Shown here: positions 7,963 to 15,442 of the stretch, piece after piece | How positions within the stretch are numbered: the first letter of the stretch is position 1 | Layout: the number at the start of each line of letters is the position of its first letter | Origin: Caulobacter segnis | GTDB lineage: Bacteria > Pseudomonadota > Alphaproteobacteria > Caulobacterales > Caulobacteraceae | NCBI RefSeq assembly: GCF_003243465.1 | Contig: NZ_QFQZ01000002.1 | Location: forward strand, 68,830 to 132,829 | DNA length: 64,000 bases | Reading direction: 5' to 3' | Position numbers and translations under genes: made by a program | Notes under the pieces: model-generated | What the model saw: only the letters and a program-made list of their open reading frames with translations | What the model was told of the DNA's origin: nothing | The model's database searches: none

Positions 7963-9000
7963 ATGCGCACCGAAACCCGCGAGCTGTTCAACGCCTACCT
8001 CGACCACCAGGCCGAGCTGAACGGCGCCGACGCCGACACCGTCCGCCGCGAGAAGGCGTTCTCGATCGAGCCGTCCGTCCAGCAGAAGATCGCCGACAAG
8101 CAGCAGGAGTCGTCCGCCTTCCTGGCGCAGACGAACGTCGTGCTCGTCCCCGAAATGAAGGGACAGAAGCTTGGCCTGGGCGACCAGGGCCCGATCGCCA
8201 GCCGCACCAACACCAAGACGACCGACCGTAGCGCGCGCGAAACGCACGATGTCGAGGACCTGAACGGCTATGAGTGCCGCAAGACCGACAGCGACACGGC
8301 CATCAGCTACGCCATACTCGACACCTGGGCCAAGTTCCCGGACTTCGAGGCCCGCATCACGGCCCAGCGCCTGCGCCGCCAGGCCCTCGATCGCCTGATG
8401 ATCGGCTTCAACGGCACCTCGGCGGCCGCCAACACCGATCGCCAAGCCAACCCCCTGCTGCAGGACGTCAACATCGGTTGGCTGGAAAAATACCGTCAGT
8501 ACCGGGGCGGGCTCTATGTCATGGGCAGCGGCCGCTATGGCAACACCATCCGGATCGGCAAGGGCGCCGACTGCGACTACAAGAACGTCCATGCTCTGAT
8601 CGTCGACGCCACCAACCAGCTGCTGCCCTCGTGGACGCGGCGCGAGCCGGGTTCGCTGGCCATCCTGGGCAGCGATATCGAGCACGAGATCTTCTTCCCG
8701 CTGATCAACAACGATCTGCCGCCGTCCGAGACCAATGCCGCCGACCTGATCCTCAGCGCACGACGGGTGGGCGGCAAACAAGCCGCTCAGGTCCCCTACT
8801 TCCCGGAAAACGCGATCTTCGTGAACGTGCCGAACAACCTGTCGATCTACGAGCAGGAGGGCTCGCGCCGCCGCACCGTGGTCGACAACGCCAAGCGCGA
8901 CCGCGTGGAAACCTACGAGTCGTCCAACGACGATTTCGTGGTCGAGGACTACGAGCGCGGCTTCCTGATCGAGAACATCGAGTTCGTGGACGACGAGTGA
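7963..9000 (+). CDS. N: Major capsid protein (P2 gpN family)
   Basis: This 345-residue HK97-fold shell protein has the typical P2 gpN opening (MRTETRELFNAYLDHQAELNG), a central GPIASRTNTKTTDRSARETHDVEDLNGYECRKTDSDTAISYAILDTWAKFPDF segment with its conserved helix, and the NPLLQDVNIGWLEKYR block. The N-terminal part is normally cut by the gpO protease during maturation. It lies between scaffold O and terminase small subunit M, as in P2. Confidence 0.95.
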   Translation: MRTETRELFNAYLDHQAELNGADADTVRREKAFSIEPSVQQKIADKQQESSAFLAQTNVVLVPEMKGQKLGLGDQGPIASRTNTKTTDRSARETHDVEDLNGYECRKTDSDTAISYAILDTWAKFPDFEARITAQRLRRQALDRLMIGFNGTSAAANTDRQANPLLQDVNIGWLEKYRQYRGGLYVMGSGRYGNTIRIGKGADCDYKNVHALIVDATNQLLPSWTRREPGSLAILGSDIEHEIFFPLINNDLPPSETNAADLILSARRVGGKQAAQVPYFPENAIFVNVPNNLSIYEQEGSRRRTVVDNAKRDRVETYESSNDDFVVEDYERGFLIENIEFVDDE

Positions 9001-9002
9001 TC

Positions 9003-9749
9003 ATGACCAGGTTCAGCCTCGCCGCCCAACATCGCCAGCGGGTGCTCGCCCGCCTGGACTTCGCCAAGGCCGCCACGTCGTCGACCGCGCCGGCCGCGCC
9101 GGCCGCGCCCGAGTACGACCTGATGCTGCTGAAGCTGCGCACCGACCAGGTGAAGCTTAAGGCGCTGCAGTCGATCGAGAAGCGGATCGAGCTTAAGCGC
9201 GAGCTGCTGCCGGAATACGCCGGCTGGGTTCAGGGCCGCCTGGACGCCGCCGTCGACGCCGCGCGCGGCGTCCAGGACGACGTCTTCGTCACGATCATGA
9301 TGTGGCGCATCGACGTCGGCGACTTCGACGGCGCCCTGCCGCTCGCCCAGTACGCCCTGCGCTACGGCCTGGCCATGCCCGAGCCGTTCAAACGCGGCGT
9401 CGCCTGCTACCTCGCCGAGGACGTGGCCGAAGCGTCGATCAAGCTGCTCGCCGCCGGCGAAGCCGCGCCGCCGGCCCTGCCGCTGGTGGCCGAGATGGTC
9501 GACGGCCACGACATGCCCGACGAGGTCAAGGCCAAGGTCCACAAGGCGCTGGGTCTCGAGGCCCTGCGGGTGTCGGCCGACGAGGCCGCCTGCGCCGCCA
9601 GCGGTGTTCCGGGTGCCGCCCGGATCTTCAAGGAACGGGCGCTGCTCGAGCTGCGACGCGCCAACGATCTGCATGCCGCCAGCGGCGTGAAGACCGACAT
9701 CAAGCGTCTCGAGAAGGACCTGAACAAGCCGGCCGACCAGGCCGGCTAA
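9003..9749 (+). CDS. M: Terminase small subunit (P2 gpM family)
   Basis: The 248-residue product recognises the cos ends and delivers DNA to gpP. P2 gpM-like features are PEYDLMLLKLRTDQVKLKALQSIEKRIELKRELLPEYAGWVQG (about 37-80) and a DDVFVTIMMWRIDVGDFDGALPLAQYALRYGLAMPEPFKR block (about 93-132). The start at 9003 lies 2 nt after the stop of N. The frame is open far upstream inside N, but only this ATG is consistent with the family length. The C-terminus ends in a charged helix. Confidence 0.92.
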   Translation: MTRFSLAAQHRQRVLARLDFAKAATSSTAPAAPAAPEYDLMLLKLRTDQVKLKALQSIEKRIELKRELLPEYAGWVQGRLDAAVDAARGVQDDVFVTIMMWRIDVGDFDGALPLAQYALRYGLAMPEPFKRGVACYLAEDVAEASIKLLAAGEAAPPALPLVAEMVDGHDMPDEVKAKVHKALGLEALRVSADEAACAASGVPGAARIFKERALLELRRANDLHAASGVKTDIKRLEKDLNKPADQAG

Positions 9750-9783
9750 GAGACCGCGGCTCTCGCTTGAGCCGCCACGACGT

Positions 9784-9811
9784 CGCTCCCCCGCGTCCGG
9801 GGGCGGGAGCG
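9784..9811. other. GC-rich stem-loop between M and L
   Basis: Arms CGCTCCC and GGGAGCG surround a second self-complementary core (CCCCCG / CGGGGG) in the 168-nt M-L gap. It could be a processing or attenuation hairpin inside the late operon. There is no U-run after it. Nothing else is recognised in 9750-9917. Confidence 0.4.
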
Positions 9812-9917
9812 GACTGGACGGCCCTTCTCTCCCAAGAGGTCCGCCCGATCCGAACCCTCACCCCCGCCTCGGAGGAGCGAATGCCAAGGCGCTGGGGCGC
9901 CAACGACGGGACACTCG

Positions 9918-10406
9918 ATGACCACCTTCACCCTGCCCGATCCGGCCACCCCAGCGCCCCCTACCGGCGAGAGCATCGTTCTCACCGGCGACCCCTTTTT
10001 CCCGGCGATCGAGCCGGCCAAGTTCCAGGCGGCCATGCGCGTGGTCAGCCAGGTCACGCCCGAGCGTATCAATGACGCCTTGATCGACGCGATGCTGGTC
10101 CTGGACCGCAACCCCGACCTGCAGGCGCGCAAGGCCGCTTGGCTGACGGAGGGCTACAACACCCTGGGCGACGTGCCCGCCAGCGAGTTCGGCGGCCAGC
10201 ACCGCCTGGAGTTCCTGTATCGTCGGGCCGTCTACAGCCTGGCCAAGGCCGACCTTGACGAGAAATACCGGGACAACGCCGCCACGGACGCCGGCGAGCG
10301 CCGGGCCGAGGGCGTCGACATCGTCGTCGGCTCCCACATGCGCAACGCGCGCAACGCCATCTCCGACCTGGTCGCCCGTCCGCGCATAACCATCGAGCAG
10401 CTGTGA
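9918..10406 (+). CDS. L: Head completion/stabilisation protein (P2 gpL family)
   Basis: The 162-residue product is expected to join or stabilise the filled head after packaging. It shows gpL features: GDPFFPAIEPAKFQAAMRV (about 25-43), TPERINDALIDAMLVLDRNPDLQARKAAWL, GGQHRLEFLYRRAVYSLAKADLDEKYRD and a final ARNAISDLVARPRITIEQL. The start at 9918 follows a 168-nt gap after M. Its stop overlaps the start of X (TGATG), as is usual in P2 relatives. Confidence 0.92.
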   Translation: MTTFTLPDPATPAPPTGESIVLTGDPFFPAIEPAKFQAAMRVVSQVTPERINDALIDAMLVLDRNPDLQARKAAWLTEGYNTLGDVPASEFGGQHRLEFLYRRAVYSLAKADLDEKYRDNAATDAGERRAEGVDIVVGSHMRNARNAISDLVARPRITIEQL

Positions 10407-10618
10407 TGGCCACGCTGGTCGTTCACGCCCGCGCCGGCGAGACCCTCGACGCCGTCGTTCACCGGGCCATCGGCCGCACCGAGGGCGTCGTCGAGGACGT
10501 GCTGGCGGCCAACCCGGGCGCCGCCGCCTTCACCCGCCTGCCGGAAGGCATGGCGATCATCATCACGGATGAGGCGCAGGCCGCGCCGATCGCCGACCTC
10601 ATCGACCTCTGGAGCTGA
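10406..10618 (+). CDS. X: Tail protein X (P2 gpX family)
   Basis: A 70-residue LysM-like tail protein with VVHARAGETLDAVVHRAIGR at the N-terminus and VLAANPG-AAFTRLPEGMAIIITDE in the middle, the pattern of gpX. A GTG at 10403 is in frame, but the ATG at 10406 overlapping the stop of L is the likelier start. It sits between head completion and lysis genes, exactly as in P2. Confidence 0.93.
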   Translation: MATLVVHARAGETLDAVVHRAIGRTEGVVEDVLAANPGAAAFTRLPEGMAIIITDEAQAAPIADLIDLWS

Positions 10619-10620
10619 CC

Positions 10621-10977
10621 GTGAAGCAAGATCTCGCCGCCGTTGTTCACGACTTCGGCTTCATTCTGGTCAGCGGCTTCCTGGGCGCGATCGTGTCCCT
10701 GGCCTACATGCCCGGCCTGACCTGGCGACAGCAGATCGCCGCGACCCTAGCGGGCGGCTTCACCGCCTCCTTCGTGTGCTGGGCCCTGCAGGATTGGCTG
10801 CACCTGTCGGCGGCCGTCGCCGGCGGCCTGTCGTTCGTCGTCGGCCTGGTCGCGTTTCGCGCCACGCCCTCACTGGTCAAGGCCGTGGCCGACAGCTTCG
10901 CGCGCATTCCCGACGTCGTCGCCCAGCTGGGCCAGGCGCTGGCCGAGCGGATCCGCACCTTTGGAGGCAAGGCATGA
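10621..10977 (+). CDS. Holin-like membrane protein
   Basis: This 118-residue protein has about three hydrophobic segments: residues about 12-30, 38-58 and 65-82. A soluble helical tail follows. It begins at a GTG 2 nt after X and overlaps the lysozyme start (ATGA). Its position, size and topology fit a phage holin that forms the inner-membrane hole for the lysozyme, although no family motif names it. Confidence 0.8.
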   Translation: MKQDLAAVVHDFGFILVSGFLGAIVSLAYMPGLTWRQQIAATLAGGFTASFVCWALQDWLHLSAAVAGGLSFVVGLVAFRATPSLVKAVADSFARIPDVVAQLGQALAERIRTFGGKA

Positions 10978-11462
10978 AGACGATCGAGGAGCAGCTCGAG
11001 CTGCACGAGGGCTTCCGTTCCCGTCCCTACCGCTGCCCCGCCGGCAAGCTGACCATCGGCATCGGTCGGAACCTGGACGACGTCGGCATTCGACCGGCCG
11101 AGACCGTCAAGCTGGGCCTGACAAAAACATCCGTGATCGCCGCCGGCGTCAGCCGCGCCCAGGCGCTCGGCCTCTTGGCGTACGACCTAGCCGAGGCGCG
11201 CGCGACTCTGGACGTTCTGGTTCCCAACTGGCGCACCATCGATCCGGTGCGTCGCAAGGTCCTCGAGGACATGGCCTTCAACATGGGCCACGCCACGCTC
11301 GCTCAGTTCAAGAACACACTGGCGGCCGTCTCACGGCGGGATTTCGACGCCGCGGCGGTCGGGATGCGCAAATCCGCCTGGTATAGGCAGGTGGGCGGTG
11401 AGCCCGGGCAGCGCGGCGCGCGCCTGGTGCGGATGATGTTGACCGGTCTCGACTATGCTTGA
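10974..11462 (+). CDS. T4-type lysozyme endolysin (GH24)
   Basis: The 162-residue muramidase cleaves peptidoglycan. The catalytic region has Glu12 (LHEGFR) and Thr27 (KLTIGIGR), spaced as in T4 lysozyme. The residue equivalent to T4 Asp20 is Cys21 (YRCPAGK). This E-8aa-C-5aa-T form occurs in other Gram-negative phage endolysins and should be active. No N-terminal signal or anchor sequence is seen, so export depends on the holin. The start overlaps the holin stop, and its end overlaps the i-spanin start. Confidence 0.92.
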   Translation: MKTIEEQLELHEGFRSRPYRCPAGKLTIGIGRNLDDVGIRPAETVKLGLTKTSVIAAGVSRAQALGLLAYDLAEARATLDVLVPNWRTIDPVRRKVLEDMAFNMGHATLAQFKNTLAAVSRRDFDAAAVGMRKSAWYRQVGGEPGQRGARLVRMMLTGLDYA

Positions 11463-11892
11463 GCGCCAGATCCTGATCGGCCTGGTCGCGGGCGGGTCGG
11501 TCCTCGCTCTCGTGGCCTGGGGTCGCCACGGCTATGCCGAGCGCGACAAGCTCGCCGCCGACGCGCAACAAATCTGCGCGACCGCGCAATCCGATTACGC
11601 CCCGGCGAAGGAAACCGCAGGCGTCACCTGCAGAAAGGCCATCGCCGAGCTCGCCAGGTTCAAGGTCGAGACGAACGCCGCCTCGGCCGAGATCCTGGCG
11701 GGCGCCATGGCCGACGCGACCACCCGCAACACCAAGGCGGCCGAACAGGCCCGCCAGGCCGCCGACGCGGCCCGGGCGGCCGCCCAGCACATGGAGGCCG
11801 TCGATGCGGCTGTCGAGGACGATCGCGTGGGCCGTGCTTGGTTCGACGCTCTCAATCGGGCTGGCGGCCTGCGCGACAAGGCCGAGCGCTAA
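11455..11892 (+). CDS. Inner-membrane spanin (Rz-like)
   Basis: The 145-residue product has an N-terminal transmembrane segment (about residues 5-22, QILIGLVAGGSVLALVAW) followed by a long Ala/Glu-rich helix (about 85-125, coiled-coil character). This is the layout of Rz i-spanins that link inner and outer membranes in the last step of lysis. A second gene with a lipobox starts inside it in another frame, which strongly supports the call. Confidence 0.85.
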   Translation: MLERQILIGLVAGGSVLALVAWGRHGYAERDKLAADAQQICATAQSDYAPAKETAGVTCRKAIAELARFKVETNAASAEILAGAMADATTRNTKAAEQARQAADAARAAAQHMEAVDAAVEDDRVGRAWFDALNRAGGLRDKAER

Positions 11893-12118
11893 GCCGCCCG
11901 TCGTCGCGGTGAAGGTGGGCGCACCGCCGCCGCCGGCGGACCTGATCGCCTGCCCGATCGCGCCGGAGGGTTTCCCCACCGACGAGGTGGCAATCCTGCC
12001 GCCGGCGGTCCGCGCGTCCGCCATCCGCCTGGCCAAGGCCTACGCCGCGACCGCCAGCCAGCTCACCCGGCTGATCGACCACACCGTGCCCGGGACGTGC
12101 GCGCGTGAAGAAGGCTGA
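11804..12118 (+). CDS. Outer-membrane lipoprotein spanin (Rz1-like)
   Basis: The 104-residue product begins with MRLSRTIAWAVLGSTLSIGLAAC. It has a lipoprotein signal with lipobox LAAC at about 20-23, followed by a Pro-rich segment (APPPPADL) typical of Rz1. The start lies inside the Rz-like gene, and the two overlap by 89 nt out of frame, the classic overlapping spanin design. The frame is open further upstream, but the lipobox fixes this start. Its end overlaps the start of R. Confidence 0.88.
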   Translation: MRLSRTIAWAVLGSTLSIGLAACATRPSAKPPVVAVKVGAPPPPADLIACPIAPEGFPTDEVAILPPAVRASAIRLAKAYAATASQLTRLIDHTVPGTCAREEG

Positions 12119-12602
12119 CCTCCTCGAGGCGTATCTCGCCAAAGCGATCCCGGGCCTGAAGGACAAGGGTGAGAACCTGTTCGTCTTCCTGGACGAGGGT
12201 CATCTCAAGCCGATCAACGGCGCGCTGTCGCACCTGAAGATCGCGATCGTCTCCGTCGTCATCACCGAACTGCCAAAGAGCCAGCTGCTCGCGCTCGATA
12301 TGGCGCTGCTCACATGGTGCGCCCGAAACGAGCCAGGCCTTCTGCGTTCACCGCAAGCGGAGAAAGGCTTTCCCTTCAATATCGAGATGCTAGATCGCAA
12401 CACGTGCGATGTCGCCTTCAAGATCGAACTGTCCCAGCTCATCTCGATCATCGAACAGCCTGGCGGCAAGATCCAGGTGCTTGAGCGCGACGAGCCGGAT
12501 CCGGATCCGGGCTGGGAGCACCTGGGCGGCTTCAAGACGGACGCGCACCTGCGCCAACTCTACCTCGGCGAAGACCTGATCGCCGAACTGCCTTCGCCGT
12601 GA
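12105..12602 (+). CDS. R: Tail completion protein (P2 gpR family)
   Basis: The product has 165 residues from a GTG start. Typical gpR features are the opening MKKADLLEAYLAKAIPGLKDKGENLFVFLDEG and the later PDPGWEHLGGFKTDAHLRQLYLGEDLIAELP end. It completes the tail before joining to the head. Part of the middle (12300-12440) is less GC-rich than its surroundings. The stop overlaps the S start (GTGA). Confidence 0.92.
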   Translation: MKKADLLEAYLAKAIPGLKDKGENLFVFLDEGHLKPINGALSHLKIAIVSVVITELPKSQLLALDMALLTWCARNEPGLLRSPQAEKGFPFNIEMLDRNTCDVAFKIELSQLISIIEQPGGKIQVLERDEPDPDPGWEHLGGFKTDAHLRQLYLGEDLIAELPSP

Positions 12603-13291
12603 AGGACATCGACGAGGAGCTGCGCAAGCTCGAGTCCACGCTGGGCGCCGTCGTCGCCCAAATGGAGCCGGCCGCGCGATCGGCTCTCGCCCGCAAGATG
12701 GCGCACGCGCTTCGCGCCTCCCAGGCTGCGAGGATGCGCGCCCAGGCGGGCCCGGACGGCGAGCCGTGGCCAGCCCGGAAAAATCAGGCGCGTGACCGAA
12801 AAGCCAACCGGCCGATCCGATTCCTGTACAGGAAGCCTGGCGCCGATGAGCCTCGGGTCGCAGATCTCCGCAGCTGGCGCCGGGACGGTGCGCAGATCAT
12901 CGGCTACGATCGCGAGCGCGGCGCGATCAGGACCTTTCTCCGCGGCCGGATTGTGCGGCACCTCCCCGCAGAAGGCGCCGCCGACCCGGGCAAGATGGAA
13001 GCCGACCTGCGCGGCCGCGGCGGCCAGATCCGCAAGCGGGTCGAGGCCATGTTCGTGAAGATGCGGACCAACCGCCATCTGAAGGCGGGCGGCTCGCCGA
13101 CCGAGGCGTGGGTCGAGTTCACCAGCCGGGCCGAGCGGATCGCTCGGGTTAGCCAGTTTGGCCTCAAGGACAAGGTTCGGCCTGGCGGGCCCGAGGTTCG
13201 CTATCCCCAGCGTCAGTTGCTTGGCTTCAGCGCTGAGGATCGCGAGGCCATGATTCAGCTGACGCTAGACCACCTCGACGACGGTAGGTAG
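12599..13291 (+). CDS. S: Tail completion protein (P2 gpS family)
   Basis: This 230-residue virion morphogenesis protein starts at a GTG overlapping the stop of R. Family marks are DIDEELRKLESTLGAVVAQMEPAARSALARKMAHALRASQAARM (N-terminal helix), PARKNQARDRKANRPIRFLYR, and near the end RVSQFGLKDKVRPGGPEVRYPQRQLLGFS, a strongly conserved gpS signature. It is the last gene of the O-S operon and converges on a minus-strand cargo gene. Confidence 0.92.
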   Translation: MKDIDEELRKLESTLGAVVAQMEPAARSALARKMAHALRASQAARMRAQAGPDGEPWPARKNQARDRKANRPIRFLYRKPGADEPRVADLRSWRRDGAQIIGYDRERGAIRTFLRGRIVRHLPAEGAADPGKMEADLRGRGGQIRKRVEAMFVKMRTNRHLKAGGSPTEAWVEFTSRAERIARVSQFGLKDKVRPGGPEVRYPQRQLLGFSAEDREAMIQLTLDHLDDGR

Positions 13292-13313
13292 CGGTCCTCG
13301 GTGCCCTGCAAGA

Positions 13314-14174
13314 TCATGGAGCGATGGCCCTCATGACGATCAGCGGAGTAACCCCATAGGCGTGGGGCGGCCGCGAGTAACCCAGCTCTAGCATCGGACC
13401 AAAGTGCTGGAGAATCCCGAAAAGCTGGCTCCCAGACTGTTCGATCTCCACCCGATTCCTAAGTTCTTCGAAGCTGGAACCTTTCGGCATCGCGTCCAGA
13501 ATGCCGACGAGATGCCATTCACCAGCTAGGGTATGACCGTGCTTGAGCATGATATCGGTCGCTGAACCGGTGAGATGCTCTTCGTCAAGGGTGCCCCAGA
13601 GAACCTCGCCTTTCTCGGTCACGAATGTCGCCTGAACCGCGTGGGGCATCATGCCCATTAAAGAGCCCACGAAGTCCGTCAGCGGAGAGGTATCAGTCCC
13701 TTTAGGGCCGCTCTTGTCCCGCCGCCGCGCTGCTCTATTCACGGGTAGGTCCGCTAGGTTTTCCTGCGGGATCGTCGCAGCGATAGACTGCTGGACAAAG
13801 GGAATCTCCCATAGCCTCTTCATGAAGCCTACATCGATCACACCAACGCCGACCTTCAACAGCACAAGCTGGCCGACACGCGCATCGATCACGTCGGGAC
13901 ACAACCAGCCCTGAGCGGTGTCCAAGAAGTTCAACGGCAACAGCCAACGAGGATCGAATTTTCTCGCGAGGCTCGTCTTTCCGCTACGCTTATGGTCCGC
14001 CTTACCGACAGCTAATGAAACGCCGCCCCCTGTCTCCGCCGCATCTTCTGATCCGCGAACCAGCTCGGTAAGAACCCCGTCGACGCCGAACTGTGTTAGC
14101 AGGATGCTCAGCCGGCGATGATCGACGTAAAGAAAGTCAAAGACGGAATCGGTTTGCTCTAGGTCGGCCGCCAT
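13314..14174 (-). CDS. Cargo protein of unknown function, DUF6414-like opening
   Basis: The 286-residue product starts at MAADLEQTDSVFDFLYVDHRRLS; an in-frame ATG at 14201 is less likely. The opening FLYVDHRRLSILLTQFG (about 12-28) resembles DUF6414-type proteins, which begin with a Leu/Tyr-Asp segment and a Ser/Leu-Leu-x-Gln motif; this match is from memory and unsure. Residues 130-230 are a mixed domain (VGVGVIDVGFMKRLWEIPFVQQ). No membrane segment is clear. It is on the opposite strand to all tail genes, is less GC-rich than them, and follows a 57-residue partner. It is a lysogenically expressed cargo gene by position; defence or superinfection exclusion is only inference. Confidence 0.7.
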   Translation of the reverse strand: MAADLEQTDSVFDFLYVDHRRLSILLTQFGVDGVLTELVRGSEDAAETGGGVSLAVGKADHKRSGKTSLARKFDPRWLLPLNFLDTAQGWLCPDVIDARVGQLVLLKVGVGVIDVGFMKRLWEIPFVQQSIAATIPQENLADLPVNRAARRRDKSGPKGTDTSPLTDFVGSLMGMMPHAVQATFVTEKGEVLWGTLDEEHLTGSATDIMLKHGHTLAGEWHLVGILDAMPKGSSFEELRNRVEIEQSGSQLFGILQHFGPMLELGYSRPPHAYGVTPLIVMRAIAP

Positions 14175-14310
14175 TGTCAATTTCGCGGCGCGTTTCCTCA
14201 ATCTTCGTCGCGGCCGCTTCCCTTTCAGCGATTACCTTTCGCGCGATTCCCTCTTTGGTAGCACGAAATAGTTCGCCTAAGCCCCGGTCGGCCTTATCTC
14301 GATCCTTCAT
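14137..14310 (-). CDS. Small charged partner of the cargo gene
   Basis: The 57-residue product MKDRDKADRG... is highly charged and helical (FRATKEGIARKVIAEREAAATKIEETRREI). A good ribosome site (GGAG) precedes the ATG at 14310. The frame is open upstream but without a better start. It overlaps the start of the 13314-14174 gene by 38 nt, so the two are probably co-translated. It may be a small subunit or antitoxin-like partner, but nothing proves it. Confidence 0.55.
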   Translation of the reverse strand: MKDRDKADRGLGELFRATKEGIARKVIAEREAAATKIEETRREIDNGGRPRANRFRL

Positions 14311-14425
14311 CGTGAAATCTCCGCCGGCGTTGACCGATCCTAACGCACGAGAACCGTTGCCCCAACAGGTTGCATAAAATCCTAAAATTGGGGCCGGGGC
14401 CCTGAAATGAAACGCCCCCGCTCCT

Positions 14426-14454
14426 TGGTTTGATGCAGCCCCTACCAAACAAGC
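14426..14454 (+). promoter_or_regulatory. Candidate late-promoter activator site before J
   Basis: TGGTTTGA, 13 nt, then AAACAAGC. It is the same dyad as at 1264, 6890 and 21744. The centre is about 55 nt before the J start. It supports an independent promoter for the J-I-fibre block. Confidence 0.6.
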
Positions 14455-14494
14455 CGCGCTCGCGCGCGATCCGCCCGCACAGCGACATGCCGGC

Positions 14495-15442
14495 ATGCCG
14501 CGTTATGTCGCCGAAGGACTTGACCTGTCCCGCATGCCCAAGCCCCGGGCGGTGCGGTCGCTCGACTATGAGACATTGCTGGAGCGGCGGCGCGTTCGCC
14601 TCAAGGCGGAGCTGGCGGCCCGCGACATTCCGTTCGACGCCGCTCGCATCGACTCCGAGCCGGCCATGGCCCTGCAACAGGTCGACGCCTATCGCGAGCT
14701 GCTTGGCTTGGCCCAGGTGAACGCCGGCGTCTTGGCCACGATGTTGGCCTGGGCGGTCGGAACAGACCTCGACAACTGCGCCCTGCGGTTGCCGCTGCTT
14801 CGCATGGACGGCGAAAGCGACGAGCGGTTCCGTTGGCGCTGCCTGCTCATTCCGGAGTCCTGGGGCGCGGGCAAGCTGGCCGGCTATCTTCTGGCCGCTC
14901 TCACCGCGCATCCCGATGTGGCCGACGCCGGCGTCTGGGTCGATCGCACCGATCCGCGCCAGCCGATTATCCGCATCGCGCCGATCGTCAGCGTGGCCAG
15001 CGGATGGGTCGACGCCTCCGACCCGGCCGTGCCGATCAAGCGCCTGCGGCCGGCCTCAGACGCGGACGGAACGCCGTCGGATGACGTGCTCGAGGCGGTG
15101 CGGATCCTGGCCAACCGTGACGACGTCGCGGCCGCCAGCGATGTGATCAGCGTTCGGCCGCCCAGGATCCTGCCCTACCAGATCTCGCTGGTGACCGAAC
15201 ACCTGCGCGGTCCGGATCCCGCCGCGCTCCGGACGTTGTCGGCCGAGGGATGCGCCGCCATGGCCGACGCGCGCCGATCGCCCGGCCGGGATGTGCCGCT
15301 GGCCGCAATCATCGCCGCCGGCCAGGTCCCCGCCGCAGAGAACGTCCAGCTGCTGTCGCCGACCGCGCCGATCCTCGCCAGCGAAGGCGACCTGGCGGTT
15401 TGCACCGCGATCGACGTCCAGAGCCTGGTGGTCAATGGCTGA
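14495..15442 (+). CDS. J: Baseplate assembly protein (P2 gpJ family)
   Basis: The 315-residue baseplate wedge component opens with MPRYVAEGLDLSRMPKPRAVRSLDYETLLERRR, the gpJ pattern, followed by ESDERFRWRCLLIPESWGAGKLAGYLLAALTAHPDV. Near the end it has VQLLSPTAPILASEGDLAVC. The start at 14495 is the second of two nearby ATGs (the other at 14485 is out of frame). Its stop lies inside the start of I. In P2, J follows W; here J heads its own block. Confidence 0.9.
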   Translation: MPRYVAEGLDLSRMPKPRAVRSLDYETLLERRRVRLKAELAARDIPFDAARIDSEPAMALQQVDAYRELLGLAQVNAGVLATMLAWAVGTDLDNCALRLPLLRMDGESDERFRWRCLLIPESWGAGKLAGYLLAALTAHPDVADAGVWVDRTDPRQPIIRIAPIVSVASGWVDASDPAVPIKRLRPASDADGTPSDDVLEAVRILANRDDVAAASDVISVRPPRILPYQISLVTEHLRGPDPAALRTLSAEGCAAMADARRSPGRDVPLAAIIAAGQVPAAENVQLLSPTAPILASEGDLAVCTAIDVQSLVVNG

